Part shown: one piece after another, positions 31,949 to 42,238 of the stretch | Numbering within the stretch: position 1 is the stretch's first letter | Layout: the number at the start of each line of letters is the position of its first letter | Source of the DNA: Branchipolynoe longqiensis | Taxonomy: Eukaryota > Annelida > Polychaeta > Phyllodocida > Polynoidae | DNA length: 64,000 nt | NCBI GenBank assembly: GCA_030323885.1 | Contig: CM059193.1 | Span: forward strand, 93,798,852-93,862,851 | Direction of reading: 5' to 3' | Made by a program: the position numbers and the translations under genes | Notes under the pieces: generated by a model | Database searches by the model: none | Told to the model about the DNA's origin: nothing | The model's input: the letters and a program-made list of their open reading frames with translations, nothing else

Positions 31949-32343
31949 ACATGAATATCTTGGCATTTCTTGAGAATTTCCAAAAGTGAAAAAAAAATCC
32001 CCAAAAAATGTTTCACACCAGGTAGGGTCTAATATTTGGACAAATCCAACAACAAAATAACTATGCTTTCAGGCTTGACACGCTTTCAATGCATTAAATC
32101 TCCCAGTTCTGGACTTTCTTAATGCCAATGCACAATACAAAAAATAAAATAAAATTAGGTAAACCACAATATATTTCACACACCCCACCACACATACTAC
32201 AATTTCTTTCCAAACATAATCTACATTGATTGCTCGGCTGGGAATTCACCGCTTAAGGAAGCCAAGGTGACAGTACTACAGGTTTTGACTGTACTACATG
32301 TTTTGACTGCACTACATGTTTTGACTGTACAACATGTTTGTGG
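31949..32343. other. No clear feature
   Basis: Includes a local triplication of ACTACATGTTTTGACTG at about 32275-32335. Otherwise unremarkable. Confidence 0.4.
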
Positions 32344-32726
32344 TTTAACGTTGTATAGTCCGATGGTTTTGAATTTCTGTAATTTTCGGAGATAAATATA
32401 TTAGGTTGATAGTCATAACCTACATTACTTTAGTTTGAAGTAACTTTTAATTTGAACAGCTAACTTTTGAGATATTTGAAGTGCAAACATGCTAAAATAA
32501 TTTGGGCAAGCACGCCAACACTCATTAATTTGGGGCAAGCACGCCAAAACTCGACACCATAGGCTTCTGCAGTAACAGATTCTATTAAATTGACTCATTA
32601 TTCCCGTCTGTGTGGTGACAAACGTTTAAGAAATGCACCAGTGTCAAGTTAGATATGTAGAATCAAATCTAAATAATTGTTTTGGCTTTGCAAATTTTAA
32701 GCTTTCATCGGACTATGCAGCTTTAA
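32344..32726 (+). mobile_element. MITE-F copy
   Basis: Ends TTAACGTTGTATAGTCCGAT and ATCGGACTATGCAGCTTTAA. The interior has AGATAAATATATTAGGTTGA, CTTTAGTTTGAAGTAACTTT and GGCAAGCACGCCAAAACTCG. An internal duplication of AATTTGGGCAAGCACGCCAA makes it about 380 bp instead of about 355. Confidence 0.92.
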
Positions 32727-33276
32727 ATCAAACTTAACTCAACTCCGCCAAACAGATTCTTAACACCGACACACACAAAAGGATTACATTCAGCTCGCTC
32801 TAATTTAGAGTCTAAAGGAGCCTAGTGTAAAAGCTGAGTCGACTATTTAGTAATATTACTCACTCCCATCTTGAATCCAGCAGGAGCCCGCAGCTACAGC
32901 GTATCCAAACTTAATCCAAACGCGCACTCCTTACCGCTGTCCACACTCAATCTCCAGATCCCACACGAAAACAAACTACCGCCATATCATCTAGGAATAT
33001 CCGACGACGATTCGTGGTGATTTCGAAAAGGTTTGGCGATTTTGTGAGGAGATTTAGACACCTAAAGACAAGGAGTGGTGTGTGCTGCTAGGCGGGTACT
33101 CAACTAAGGGCGAGCCGGTCGGCTGACTCTGCAGCTTTACGTAAAGCAGACGACACCCAGCCGACCCACTCACCGAGTGGCGGGAAACCCCCTGGCGGCG
33201 TTCTACTGAACAATTTACAAAGAACGTAGAACGCCCCCGCGAGCGTGTCATGAAGTGGCACTCCAACGTCGCTTTT
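32727..33276. other. No recognisable feature
   Basis: Spacer between two MITE-F copies. Short minus-strand open frame at 33054-33320 without known motifs, judged non-coding. Confidence 0.35.
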
Positions 33277-33626
33277 TTAAGTTGCATAATGATAGTCCGA
33301 CGGTTTTGAGTTTCTGTCATTTTTCTGAGATAAATATATTAAATTGATTGTTATTATCTACTGTACTTTAGTTTGAAGTAACTTTTATTTTAGATGGCTA
33401 ACTTTTGAGATATTTTAAATCTAAACATGTAAAATTAGCATGCCTAAATTCTGACACCATAGACTCAGCAGTAACAGGTAATATTGAACTGTCCCAGTAT
33501 TCCCTTCTATATGGCAACAGATGCTTAATAAGTGCCTCAGTATCTAAGTTAGATATGTAGAATCAATTCTAGATAACTGTTTTGGTTTTGAAAAGTTGAT
33601 GCTTCATCGGACTATGCATCTTTAAA
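33277..33626 (+). mobile_element. MITE-F copy
   Basis: Starts TTAAGTTGCATAATGATAGT (4-base insertion in the end) and finishes CATCGGACTATGCATCTTTAA (in part), with a complete interior. Confidence 0.92.
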
Positions 33627-34044
33627 CAAAATCATTGAACATGTTAATAAAATAATGCCATCAGGCGTGAAACTGGATGGTCACACAGCAGTAGTTCTAG
33701 TTGCCATAGCTACCTTTATAACTTGGCCATGTGCTTCACAGTAAAAATATATCACCATTAGTTGTTTAACAGTTTGTGTGGAACTTTGCCAACAGCTCAC
33801 CTTTATACTATTCAATTATTTGTTTGCGAACCTAAGTTCATTTGTTGGTGCTCAGAACACCGGACCTCTCACCTCGCCTTTATACTATAGTAATAAAGCG
33901 GGAACATAAACGCACAACACCGAACTGTTGTTTTAAACCCAACACATTGTTTTATTTATTTGTTTTATGTAACTTTACATTGTAACGTGGTGCGATGATA
34001 ACGGCTGACGATGTCCTCCTAGTAGTGTACACCCCAACCCTTGC
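33627..34044. other. No recognisable feature
   Basis: Single-copy-looking AT-rich sequence. Confidence 0.3.
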
Positions 34045-34090
34045 ATGGCCTTAGGATGGTGCCCAGACGTAAAACCCCAATAACCCAAAC
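34045..34090 (+). mobile_element. SINE-A tail fragment
   Basis: ATGGCCTTAGGATGGTGCCC then AGACGTAAAACCCCAATAACC match the SINE-A 3' end. It lies directly left of element M. Confidence 0.7.
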
Positions 34091-34093
34091 CAG

Positions 34094-34407
34094 GGCCGCA
34101 TTCAGGGTCTGTCTCGGAGGCGCCTCGGAGATGGCTGTGACGTCACGCTGGTTTGAACTGCAAAGGCAGTTTGTTGTCTCGAAAATGGCCGCCCCTATAG
34201 GTGGCGGCCATTTGCAATGGAAAAGCTGCGCTGTGATTGGCTGAAAACACTGAATACGGCGGCCATTTTCGAGGTGCTTTTCATCTCCAGTCTGAAAAGG
34301 GAGGCGTCTCCGAGACGTCTCCGAGACGCACCCTGAAAGCAAATAGGCCAAAAAGCATCGCCGAGACATCTCCGCGGCGCCTCCCGAGACGGACCCTGAA
34401 CGCGGCC
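34094..34407. mobile_element. TIR element M (314 bp)
   Basis: Ends GGCCGCATTCAGGGTCTGTC and GACGGACCCTGAACGCGGCC are inverted. The inner parts (CTCGGAGGCGCC) are repeated several times as CGAGACGTCTCC-type words. CAG flanks both sides (34091-34093, 34408-34410), a possible 3-bp target duplication. GC-rich, no transposase. Confidence 0.85.
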
Positions 34408-34545
34408 CAGGAAATGCACTTGGGAGCGGTAAGCAATTATTTGTCAGAACCACACATTTGGCTGCAGCAATTTACTGGTCTTCCAGCCATATGAATTTCC
34501 GGTTGTGACACTGTATGTATATGGGTTCATCCTTTCCAACTGAGA

Positions 34546-34602
34546 GTTTGTTTGTTGTTGTTTTATGTCCTAGCAACATCTAAGGTCATATCAGGACGGC
34601 CA
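34546..34602 (-). mobile_element. SINE-A tail fragment
   Basis: TTTGTTGTTGTTTTATGTCC to TAAGGTCATATCAGGACGG. Confidence 0.8.
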
Positions 34603-34667
34603 ACTGAGAGAGAACTCGGGATAGAACAAGTTAAATATGGACCTAAAAATACATGATAAAACAGGAC

Positions 34668-35026
34668 TTGAAGTTATATGGTCCGATGGTTTTGAGTTTC
34701 CGTCATTTCTCTGAGATAAATATACTCGGTTGATCATTATAATCTACCTTACTTTAGTTTGAAGTAACTTTTTATTTTAAATGGCTAACTTTTGAGATAT
34801 TTGAATGTTTAAACATGGCTAATTAATGCTGGCAAGCACGCCAAAACCATGATGCCATAGGCTTCTGCAGTATCTTGCTCTGTTAAATGGCCTCAGTATT
34901 CCCTTCTATGTGGCAACAAATGTTTGATAAGTGCATAAGCATCTAATTTAGATATGTACAATGAAATCAAGGTAATTGTCTCGATTTCGAAAATTTAGAT
35001 TTTTTCATTGGACTATGCAGCTTTAA
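34668..35026 (+). mobile_element. MITE-F copy
   Basis: Ends TTGAAGTTATATGGTCCGAT and TTGGACTATGCAGCTTTAAG. The full interior includes GCAAGCACGCCAAAACC. Confidence 0.92.
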
Positions 35027-35171
35027 GTTATCGATGCTAGTATAATATCGGCTATAGTATACAGAATTAGAAAATGTTTACGCTTGTAGAGACAGCAAGA
35101 GGTTACACAAATATCAACATCACACTGTACATGATTTGTCTGTGTTGCAAGATTATAATATTTGGGGGATG

Positions 35172-35700
35172 CTATAGACCTATTTCATATGACGTCAGCA
35201 TGGGTATTTAGGTCAGTGTGCGCGCTGCTTGGCTGCAGGACGGCACACGGTCATACTGCAAACTCAATTGCTATGAGCAATCTTCATACAGAAAAAGTGA
35301 AATATCTCTAAAACCACACCACCTAGACACAAACCGCTTGACAGACAAAGAGATAACATGCTTAACAACCAGATTATATTAAATTTATAAGGTTAGGGTT
35401 CTGCATTTCTATTAATTTTGAAACTCAATGCATTGTCAATAGCCGTGAGCAATCTTCTTACAGAAAAAGTGAAATATCTCTAAAACCACACCACCTAGAA
35501 ACAAACCGCTTCGCACACAAACAGAAAATATGCTTAACAAACAGATTATATTAAATTTATAAGGTTCGGGTTCTGGATTTCTATTAAACTAACGTTTTGC
35601 ACTGCACATATCGGCAAACTCAATGGCAGTGTACCTTCGTTCTGCAGTCAAGGTGCGCGCGCATACACGATGTTTGTAAACATTGAAAGGAGTCTAATAG
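35172..35700. repeat. Element-like repeat with internal tandem duplication
   Basis: A segment of about 175 bp (GAGCAATCTTC.TACAGAAAAAG, AAATATCTCTAAAACCACAC, CAGATTATATTAAATTTATA, AAGGTT.GGGTTCTG) occurs twice in tandem, from about 35275 and 35450. It contains the same conserved block as elements N and O. The left edge has ATGACGTCAGC. Convincing terminal repeats were not identified. Confidence 0.7.
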
Positions 35701-35946
35701 GCCAGGAACAAATACTAAACGCCGATGTTGTTTCTGGGTATTTCTGGTCTTTCCAGCATTGACTCATACATCTATTGCCACAGCATCAGCACATACTACA
35801 TCCTTTATTATTTGTTTACACAAAGTCTAGCATTATTTGTGAAACATAATCGCTGCCAGAAACACAAAACTGAGCTACTTACAACTTTACAAGTAGCAGC
35901 AAAGCCGTTTTCAAAGTGTACTGTTTAGATTAGGCCAAATAAAAAT

Positions 35947-36278
35947 GAATTGGTGATCGTCCCCGCCCGTGCTTTAAAAATCGCCCGACCCTGATTTAAA
36001 AAATAATAATTGAACCGCTAAAAATGTGTCGGGCTAGCAGCAATTGAACTTTCCTATCAATGTTTAAGTCATTGCTTTCACTTGGCCAAGGTTCGAACCT
36101 AGGAGTTCGAATCCAACGACCTACCAGAACAGGGGGCAGACGTTCAACTCATTCAGCCATCGCGTCTGGTTACGTATCACGCCTACGTCATATATCAGGG
36201 GGGGGGGGCGGGGAATAAATATAAAAAAATCTCCCGCCCGACCCTGATTTGTATGAGCAAAAGGACGATCACCAATTT
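35947..36278. mobile_element. TIR element S with nested SINE-A
   Basis: Inverted ends AATTGGTGATCGTCC (35948) and GGACGATCACCAATT (36263). The direct repeat CGCCCGACCCTGATTT also occurs near both ends (35982, 36235). A SINE-A head fragment occupies the middle. Confidence 0.72.
36045..36172 (-). mobile_element. SINE-A head fragment with doubled box B
   Basis: Complement of a head: GGTTCGAACCTAGGAGTTCG, AATCC, then GCCATCGCGTCTGGTT. Two box-B-like blocks occur in tandem. Confidence 0.8.
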
Positions 36279-36863
36279 CTTTTTCTGTGTGCCTTGGTCG
36301 ACTTGGACTGCACTCCCGACACATAGCTCTCCTGCACAGTTTCGGATGGGTTCTCAGTCTACACAACCAAGCATGTGCCTGGAGAGTGACAGCCCGCTGA
36401 TTCCCGACTGTGGTCTGTAAGGAAGCCACTCTTCCCCACCCAGAAAAACTAATTACAGAGCTGTCAGATTTTCTGAATCATTTGCATAAAAGTATATGCG
36501 CAATGAATTGTTGGTGATAACTTCATAATAAGTTAGATTTATTTTTTACAACAGGAAACGACATATATATATGCGATGACTAAACTATCAAAAGCACACA
36601 GGTGGGAGAAGTTTATTGGACAGAGAGTGTGGGAGGCTACCGCTACACTAGTCCCTACCTCTCGTTTGGTTTCGGTTGGTTATCCATACCGGTTACCTAT
36701 GACTGACAAAATTAACCACATGCCTGTGTTAAAAATGGTTTAAATACGGATTTAATACCACTAGACACGATTGGTAATAATATCATTATGTTGTGCCAGT
36801 GTCATGATTCAGGGTGAAAGATTCCTAACCTTTTGGTTTTCAGTTTCTTACAGACTCCCAGCT
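36279..36863. other. No recognisable feature
   Basis: Single-copy-looking. TTTCTTACAG just before 36854 resembles a splice acceptor upstream of the next entry, but this is weak evidence. Confidence 0.35.
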
Positions 36864-37679
36864 ATGGCTTCGAAGCGGAGTAAGGTGGATGCACCTCGTG
36901 ATCTCAGCAAAGACGAAGACCCATCACCACAGTTGAGGGTCCAAAGGTCACCAGAACAAAGAGATTCTGGGGAGGCGGGGGGCTCGGAGCCTGGCCCAAC
37001 TGACCTAGATGAACAGGTCGCATGGCTAATACAGCTTAAGCTGGAGGAGCTGCTCCCCACCTAAGACACACGCTGCTATGAAGAAGCAGCCGGTAGTGTC
37101 GGAGGACTCCGATTGGGAGGATTTTTCCGACTCCCCGGACTCGTCCGATGAAGAGTCCCAGGAAGAAGTGGTGCTGCCTGCGCATAAGGGCAAACATAAG
37201 AAGAAGGCAGACTCGTCCAAGGGGGACGACTTCACCAGGGCGCTGGTGAAGAAACCAAAGAAGAAGAAGTCAAAGAAGGCCAAGAAAAGCAAGTCTTCTT
37301 CTTTGGACTCTTCGTCCGACTCGTCCTCGACGAACTCGGATTCCGACACTGAGCAGGTGGGCAAATACACCAGAGTTAGTGGAAAGGTTGTGAAGATCAA
37401 ACTCCTCAAGAGGAAGAAGATCCAGACAACAACCATGATGCGGAAAACCATCCAGGTCACTTCCATACCTTCAAACCGGCGGAAGTGATCATGAAGTTGA
37501 GTGAGAGATTCACCAGGATTAAGGGCATCCCGGAGTCGGCCATTAAGGAGATGGATTCGAACATGAAGCTCAACAAGGATCGCAAAACGTTTGAGGCAGT
37601 CCTCCATATGATACACAAAGGGGTATTAGCCGCTCTGTCTGCGATTACACCCCTGGCGGATCGTACACCGGTAAAATAA
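36864..37679 (+). pseudogene. Frame-broken coding remnant, possibly retroelement gag-like
   Basis: Three coding-like pieces follow one another with two frame changes. From ATG 36864: MASKRSKVDAPRDLSKDEDP to about 37062 (ends QLKLEELLP). Then, one frame over, KTHAAMKKQPVVSEDSDWED, a Lys/Ser-rich stretch (KKPKKKKSKKAKKSKSSS) and an acidic Ser/Asp run. Then back in the first frame to FKPAEVIMKLSERF and a C-terminus HKGVLAALSAITPLADR, with stop at 37677-37679. Joined pieces would total about 270 residues. I do not recognise the family. The alpha-helical end is loosely reminiscent of gag-like proteins of DIRS/Ngaro-type retroelements, which is a weak inference. The codon-like composition differs from its flanks. 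Frameshifts could be real decay or sequencing errors. Confidence 0.45.
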
Positions 37680-37949
37680 TAATAAATCGTCATAAAACAG
37701 AATGTCTATAACAATGGGCTGTAATGCATGTTTGTTAGAGTGATGTGAGACCTGAAACACAGTGATACTTGAATAGAATACATGGGCATATTTCAACTTC
37801 ACTCGTCTTTTGAAGCACTCCTCCAAATAGCTTGAATTCTATCGCCTTCCCGCGTGTAAATAAAGACGGATAAACTAGATGCAGCTACTTCGCCGTTTCA
37901 TCTAGTCTCATATCTATGAGTACAGCACATGACAATATTTTGCTTGCTT
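37680..37949. other. No recognisable feature
   Basis: Sequence downstream of the broken coding remnant. No polyadenylation tail or repeat boundary is evident. Confidence 0.3.
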
Positions 37950-37996
37950 GTTTTGGGGGTGTTACATTATATCAACATCTAAGAACGGGTACATCA
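37950..37996 (-). mobile_element. SINE-A tail fragment (diverged)
   Basis: TGCTTGTTTTGGGGGTGTTACA then ATCAACATCTAAGAACGGG (shown in parts) resembles the complement of the SINE-A tail. Confidence 0.55.
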
Positions 37997-38333
37997 GACG
38001 GGGTGGCTGAATGACTTGAGTGTCCGTCTCCTGTTTTGGGAGATCGGGGGCTCTGAACCCATGAGTTTGTGGGTTCGAACTCCAGTCGAGTAAAACCAAT
38101 GACTTAAAAATGTATACTTATCTCTTCCTAGTCTGGCATTATCAGGATAGGGCAATGACTAGTTGGGTCAGTGTTAGGATACTGTGACTGAGTGGGATAT
38201 CAGGTCATGGTCCTGGTGGCCTGGTCTCCCAGTAGGTCAGCATTATAAAGTCGCCATAAGTGCACACTGTCACAACTCGGTACCCATCCTGATATGACCT
38301 TAGATGTTGCTAGGATGTAGCACAACAACAAAC
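37997..38333 (+). mobile_element. SINE-A full-length copy
   Basis: Head CAGACGGGGTGGCTGAATGA, two box-B-like blocks (CTCTGAACCC, GGGTTCGAACTCC), full body, tail of CAACAACAAACAAAAC type. Confidence 0.9.
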
Positions 38334-38811
38334 AAAACAAACAATCTAAGAACTGGTCTCGATTTGTGACAATGTGCACTCGTTTAAACTTTATAGTGCT
38401 GCTTACCGCCGATATTCCACTCAGTCACTCATGGCGACTTTATAGTGCTGCCCCAATGGGAGACCAGGACGCCAGCACCAGGACCCGACTTCCCATTCAG
38501 TCACATTATCCTGATACTATGCTAACCAGTCCTTGCCTTATCCTAGAACTAATGCCGAGCACTAGGCTAGGTAGTGACAGGCTAGATAAAAGATTCACCC
38601 CGTACTTATAGTACAGGGGTGAACGACAACGTAGTCTAAATACGGGCGAAAATAGCTTTAGTATGGAACAGGAAGTAGAATGCCTGGCACCAGTGTCAAA
38701 TGGTTAATTATATCAGCACAGAGTTGGTGAAATGGGAGAGAATGCAAAAAGACAAGATGGCGGCCAGAGAACGCTGTCAATTTCACTTTTAAATTGCATT
38801 AAAGTATGTTT

Positions 38812-41800
38812 CGGGCAGGTGGGGCTCGTCAATCTTGGCTGACTGCTCATCTAGGAGAAGGTAAACTCTGATTTAAAACCCCCGCTGCCGTGCGGCTAGT
38901 CCCATTTATGGGAAGACCAGAAGTTGGTAGTGCACACCAGCGGCCATACCGACTCAATTGTCGGCCTAAACTAAGTGCGGTGCACATCAACTTTGTTGGT
39001 GTGGTCAGGGGATGTCACCCCTTCAAGTGCATGAAGACTGGAGCAGCAGATGAGTTAGAAGATCAATAGCTTTGAAGGTGTAACAGCAAGATGATGTGGC
39101 TCATCAGGGCACACTCTGACAAAGATGAGTAAGTGGCCAGTCACCTTGGAAAGGAAGGGGAACCTACCAAGTATTTACCCATAGTAAGCAATGGTAATTA
39201 ATGGAAACAAATTTAGAGATGGAGACAACTCTGGTCCCTCTGCGGGGAAGCCTTCTAATAGCTACAGTGGAGGCACCTTTCCTTCAACTATTAAGAAACC
39301 TCGTAATGACAATGTAAACTCAAAGCCTAAAATAGGAAGGTATGCATCTGATGTCAGGCAACTGAAAACTGGAGGAAAGGTGCTAAAGATTGGTACATGG
39401 AATGTACGAACATTGTACAAACCAGGCCGATATGACAACCTGAAAGTGGAAATGACAGCGCTAAACCTTGACATCCTAGGTATAGCTGAGACGAGATGGA
39501 CGGGTGACGGGAGGATAGGTGATAGTGAGGTAGATATGATATATTCTGGAGATGAAAAACATCAGTATGGCGTTGGAATTATGATGAAGAAGTCCATTGC
39601 CGCCACAATGATTGGATTCTGGCCAGTATCTGACAGAATTATTATGATGAAGCTGAGGGGAAAACCGTTCAATATAAACATTCTGCAAGTTTATGCACCA
39701 ACCTCAGATCACGATGATGAAGAAGTCAACGAGTTCTATGACAGCATCAAAAAGGTAATGGAATACACCAAGTCTGGAGAAATAACAATTGTTATGGGCG
39801 ATTGGAATGCGAAAGTTGGAGAACAACATGAATATCCAGTAACAGGAAGATTTGGCTTAGGTGAGAGAAATGATCGTGGTGAATACTTGATAAATTTCTG
39901 TTTGACATCAAAACTAGTAATTGCTAACACCTTATTTGAACATCCAAAGAGAAGACTATATACATGGAAGAGCCCTGGTGATGTATGTCGGAACCAGATC
40001 GATTACATTCTTGTCAACCAACGATATCGAAATTGTATCAAACAGGCAAGGACATATCCAGGTGCTGACATATGTTCGGATCATAATCCAGTAGTAATCA
40101 GTATGGTAGTGAAATTGAAACAGCAGAACAAAATTAAAAACAACATTCAAATGGATATGAACATGTTAAAAGATGCAAAATACAGAACTAAGTATAATGT
40201 CTCTGTTCATAACAAATTCAGTGTACTGATGAATGAAGAAACTCCTCAGAGAGAGTATAACAACATTGAAATGGAATGGGAAGCTCTCAGAGAAAGCATG
40301 GTCAAGTCAGCAGAGGAGGTGTTACCAAATAAAAAACGAGAGACAAAGCAATCATGGATGACGCAAACCATACTAGAAAAGATGGCAGAAAGGAAGAAAG
40401 TGAAAACCACTGATCCACCTAAATACAAACACCTGAAGAATGAAATAGAAGATGAATGCAAAAAAGCTAAAGATGAATGGTGGAATAAGAAGTGTGAAGT
40501 AGTGGAACAACTTGAGTCTCAACATCGTTCAAGAGAGATGCACAAGAAAGTGAAAGAGATAACAGGTCAAGGATACAGACAGAGAAGCAGTAAATGTATC
40601 AAGAACAAAGACGGCAAAATGCTCTTTGAAGAAGATGAAATAAAGTCCAGATGGGAAGAATATGTAAACGAACTATACAATGATGACAGAGGGAACCCAC
40701 CCACAATTGAGAAAGAAGATGGGAATATTATATTAGTATCAGAGGTTGAGAAGGCTATCAATGATCTAAAGGCAGGTAAGGCTCCTGGAAGTGACCAGAT
40801 AACATCAGAAATGATAAAAGGACTAGATGAAGTGGGGATTCAAATCATTCATAAGCTAGTAAATGACATCTATGAGACTGGATTTATACCATTGAATATG
40901 AATGAATCCATATTTGTACGACTCCCAAAGAAGCTAAAACCAACATTGTGTACTGAGTACAGAACACTAAGCCTGATGAGTCATATGTTGAAGATGATCC
41001 TGAAAATAATTTTACTGAGAAACAGACAGAAAATTGAAGAACAAATCAGTAACGTACAAAGTGGGTTTATATCTGGAAGAGGTACACGTGAAGGGATTTT
41101 CAATATGAGAATGATTTGTGAACGTTATTGTGAAGTGAACCAGGATGTTTATGCCTGCTTTATTGACTATGAGAAGGCCTTCGACCGAGTCAATCATGAA
41201 CTGTTAATCAAATGTTTACAAGATATTGGTGTCAATGGCAAAGACATTAAACTAATTGTGAACTTATACTGGACACAACGTGCATTTATAAAAATGGAGC
41301 AGGGCCTATCGGATGAAGTTATGATTAAACGAGGAGTTCGACAGGGGTGTGTATTGTCACCATGTCTATTTAACCTGTACACAGAGATGATTTTCAGACA
41401 CATTGAAGATTGCAAGGGAGTGACAATAGGTGGCATGAACATCAACAATCTTAGATATGCCGATGACAGTGTAATACTAGCAGACAGTGAGAAAAACCTA
41501 CAAGATATAGTGAATAGAATCAATAAAGCTGGAATACTATTCAACATGAAGATGAATGCCAGGAAGACCAAAACAATGGTTATAAGTAAAAAGACAGATA
41601 AACCAAATGTCAATATAACCATAGATGGCACAAACATAGAACAAGTATCCGAATTCATATATCTCGGACAAAAGATTACAAATGATGGGAGATGTGAGGA
41701 AGAAATTAAAAGAAGGATAACAATAGCCCGAACAACATTCTCCAAAATGTATAGAGTGTTAACATCAAGTAAGATATTAATACAAACAAGGAAGCGTATT

Positions 41801-42238
41801 CTTCAGTGTTATGTGTGGTCTACTCTAATGTATGGGGCAGAGACATGGACAATCTCTAAGAAAATGTACAAACGTTTAGCAGCATTTGAGATGTGGACTT
41901 ATCGAAGGATGATGAAAATATCATGGACAAAGAAGATCACCAACAAAGAAGTTCTCAGAAAAATTAAAAATAAGAAAAGCTTGTTTGCCACTATACAGAC
42001 AAAGAAACTTATTTATTTTGGCCACATCATTCGTCAGAGTTCAATATACCGTACATTGTTGGAAGGGAAGGTGAATGGCAGCAGAGGGAGAGGGAGACCA
42101 AGAACATCATGGTTTACAAATATTTCACAGTGGACAGGCTTGAATTATTCACAGTCTATCAGAACAGCACACCATCGGGACAAGTGGAGAACCATTGCAT
42201 CCAACCCTCGACTAGAGGATGGAACTATTGATTGATTG
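38812..42238 (+). mobile_element. Full-length RTE-clade LINE (about 3.4 kb)
   Basis: The element comprises an about 380-bp 5' region (CTCATCTAGGAGAAGGTAAA, CCCGCTGCCGTGCGGCTAGT), one long open frame and a 3' tail of short ATTG repeats directly after the stop codon. A 6-bp duplication ATGTTT (38806-38811, 42239-42244) flanks it. That, and clean resumption of MITE-9 sequence, define its ends. The very short 3' region ending in simple repeats and the single APE-RT frame are typical of the RTE clade (BovB relatives). Confidence 0.92.
39191..42235 (+). CDS. RTE retrotransposon polyprotein: AP endonuclease plus reverse transcriptase
   Basis: Intact 1014-residue frame. The protein nicks chromosomal DNA and copies its RNA at the nick (target-primed reverse transcription). 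Endonuclease motifs: GTWNVRTL (68-75), GIAETRW (97-103), VMGDWNAKVG (201-210), YTWKSPGD and QIDYILV (about 257-275), SDHNP (296-300). Reverse transcriptase motifs: GFISGRGTREGI (about 623-634), DYEKAFDRV with catalytic Asp659, GVRQGCVLSPCLFNLY (from 715), YADD (756-759; catalytic Asp758 and Asp759), then YLGQKITNDG and a C-terminal LMYGAETWTI...FGHIIRQ region usual in RTE/BovB. The start at 39191 is the first ATG of the open frame; the first about 60 residues are a low-complexity leader, so an internal start is possible. There are no stops or frameshifts. The 3' coding end is nearly identical to the fragment at 53.57 kb, suggesting recent activity. Confidence 0.96.
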   Translation: MVINGNKFRDGDNSGPSAGKPSNSYSGGTFPSTIKKPRNDNVNSKPKIGRYASDVRQLKTGGKVLKIGTWNVRTLYKPGRYDNLKVEMTALNLDILGIAETRWTGDGRIGDSEVDMIYSGDEKHQYGVGIMMKKSIAATMIGFWPVSDRIIMMKLRGKPFNINILQVYAPTSDHDDEEVNEFYDSIKKVMEYTKSGEITIVMGDWNAKVGEQHEYPVTGRFGLGERNDRGEYLINFCLTSKLVIANTLFEHPKRRLYTWKSPGDVCRNQIDYILVNQRYRNCIKQARTYPGADICSDHNPVVISMVVKLKQQNKIKNNIQMDMNMLKDAKYRTKYNVSVHNKFSVLMNEETPQREYNNIEMEWEALRESMVKSAEEVLPNKKRETKQSWMTQTILEKMAERKKVKTTDPPKYKHLKNEIEDECKKAKDEWWNKKCEVVEQLESQHRSREMHKKVKEITGQGYRQRSSKCIKNKDGKMLFEEDEIKSRWEEYVNELYNDDRGNPPTIEKEDGNIILVSEVEKAINDLKAGKAPGSDQITSEMIKGLDEVGIQIIHKLVNDIYETGFIPLNMNESIFVRLPKKLKPTLCTEYRTLSLMSHMLKMILKIILLRNRQKIEEQISNVQSGFISGRGTREGIFNMRMICERYCEVNQDVYACFIDYEKAFDRVNHELLIKCLQDIGVNGKDIKLIVNLYWTQRAFIKMEQGLSDEVMIKRGVRQGCVLSPCLFNLYTEMIFRHIEDCKGVTIGGMNINNLRYADDSVILADSEKNLQDIVNRINKAGILFNMKMNARKTKTMVISKKTDKPNVNITIDGTNIEQVSEFIYLGQKITNDGRCEEEIKRRITIARTTFSKMYRVLTSSKILIQTRKRILQCYVWSTLMYGAETWTISKKMYKRLAAFEMWTYRRMMKISWTKKITNKEVLRKIKNKKSLFATIQTKKLIYFGHIIRQSSIYRTLLEGKVNGSRGRGRPRTSWFTNISQWTGLNYSQSIRTAHHRDKWRTIASNPRLEDGTID

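Noticed and set aside
31508..31989. Tyr/Val/Cys- and His/Thr/Arg-rich frames
   Set aside because: GTAT/GTAC tetranucleotide array; frames on both strands are artefacts.
35725..35928. Short hydrophobic frame of 67 codons
   Set aside because: No signal-peptide logic, homology or neighbouring exon. Length expected by chance.
36771..36863. Upstream ATG for the coding remnant at 36864
   Set aside because: The extension (ISLCCASVMIQGERFLTFWF and on) is hydrophobic and unlike the charged protein that follows. ATG 36864 follows an acceptor-like TTTCTTACAG and starts the charged region.
39262..41745. Minus-strand frames opposite the RTE coding region
   Set aside because: Shadow frames of the well-supported plus-strand polyprotein.
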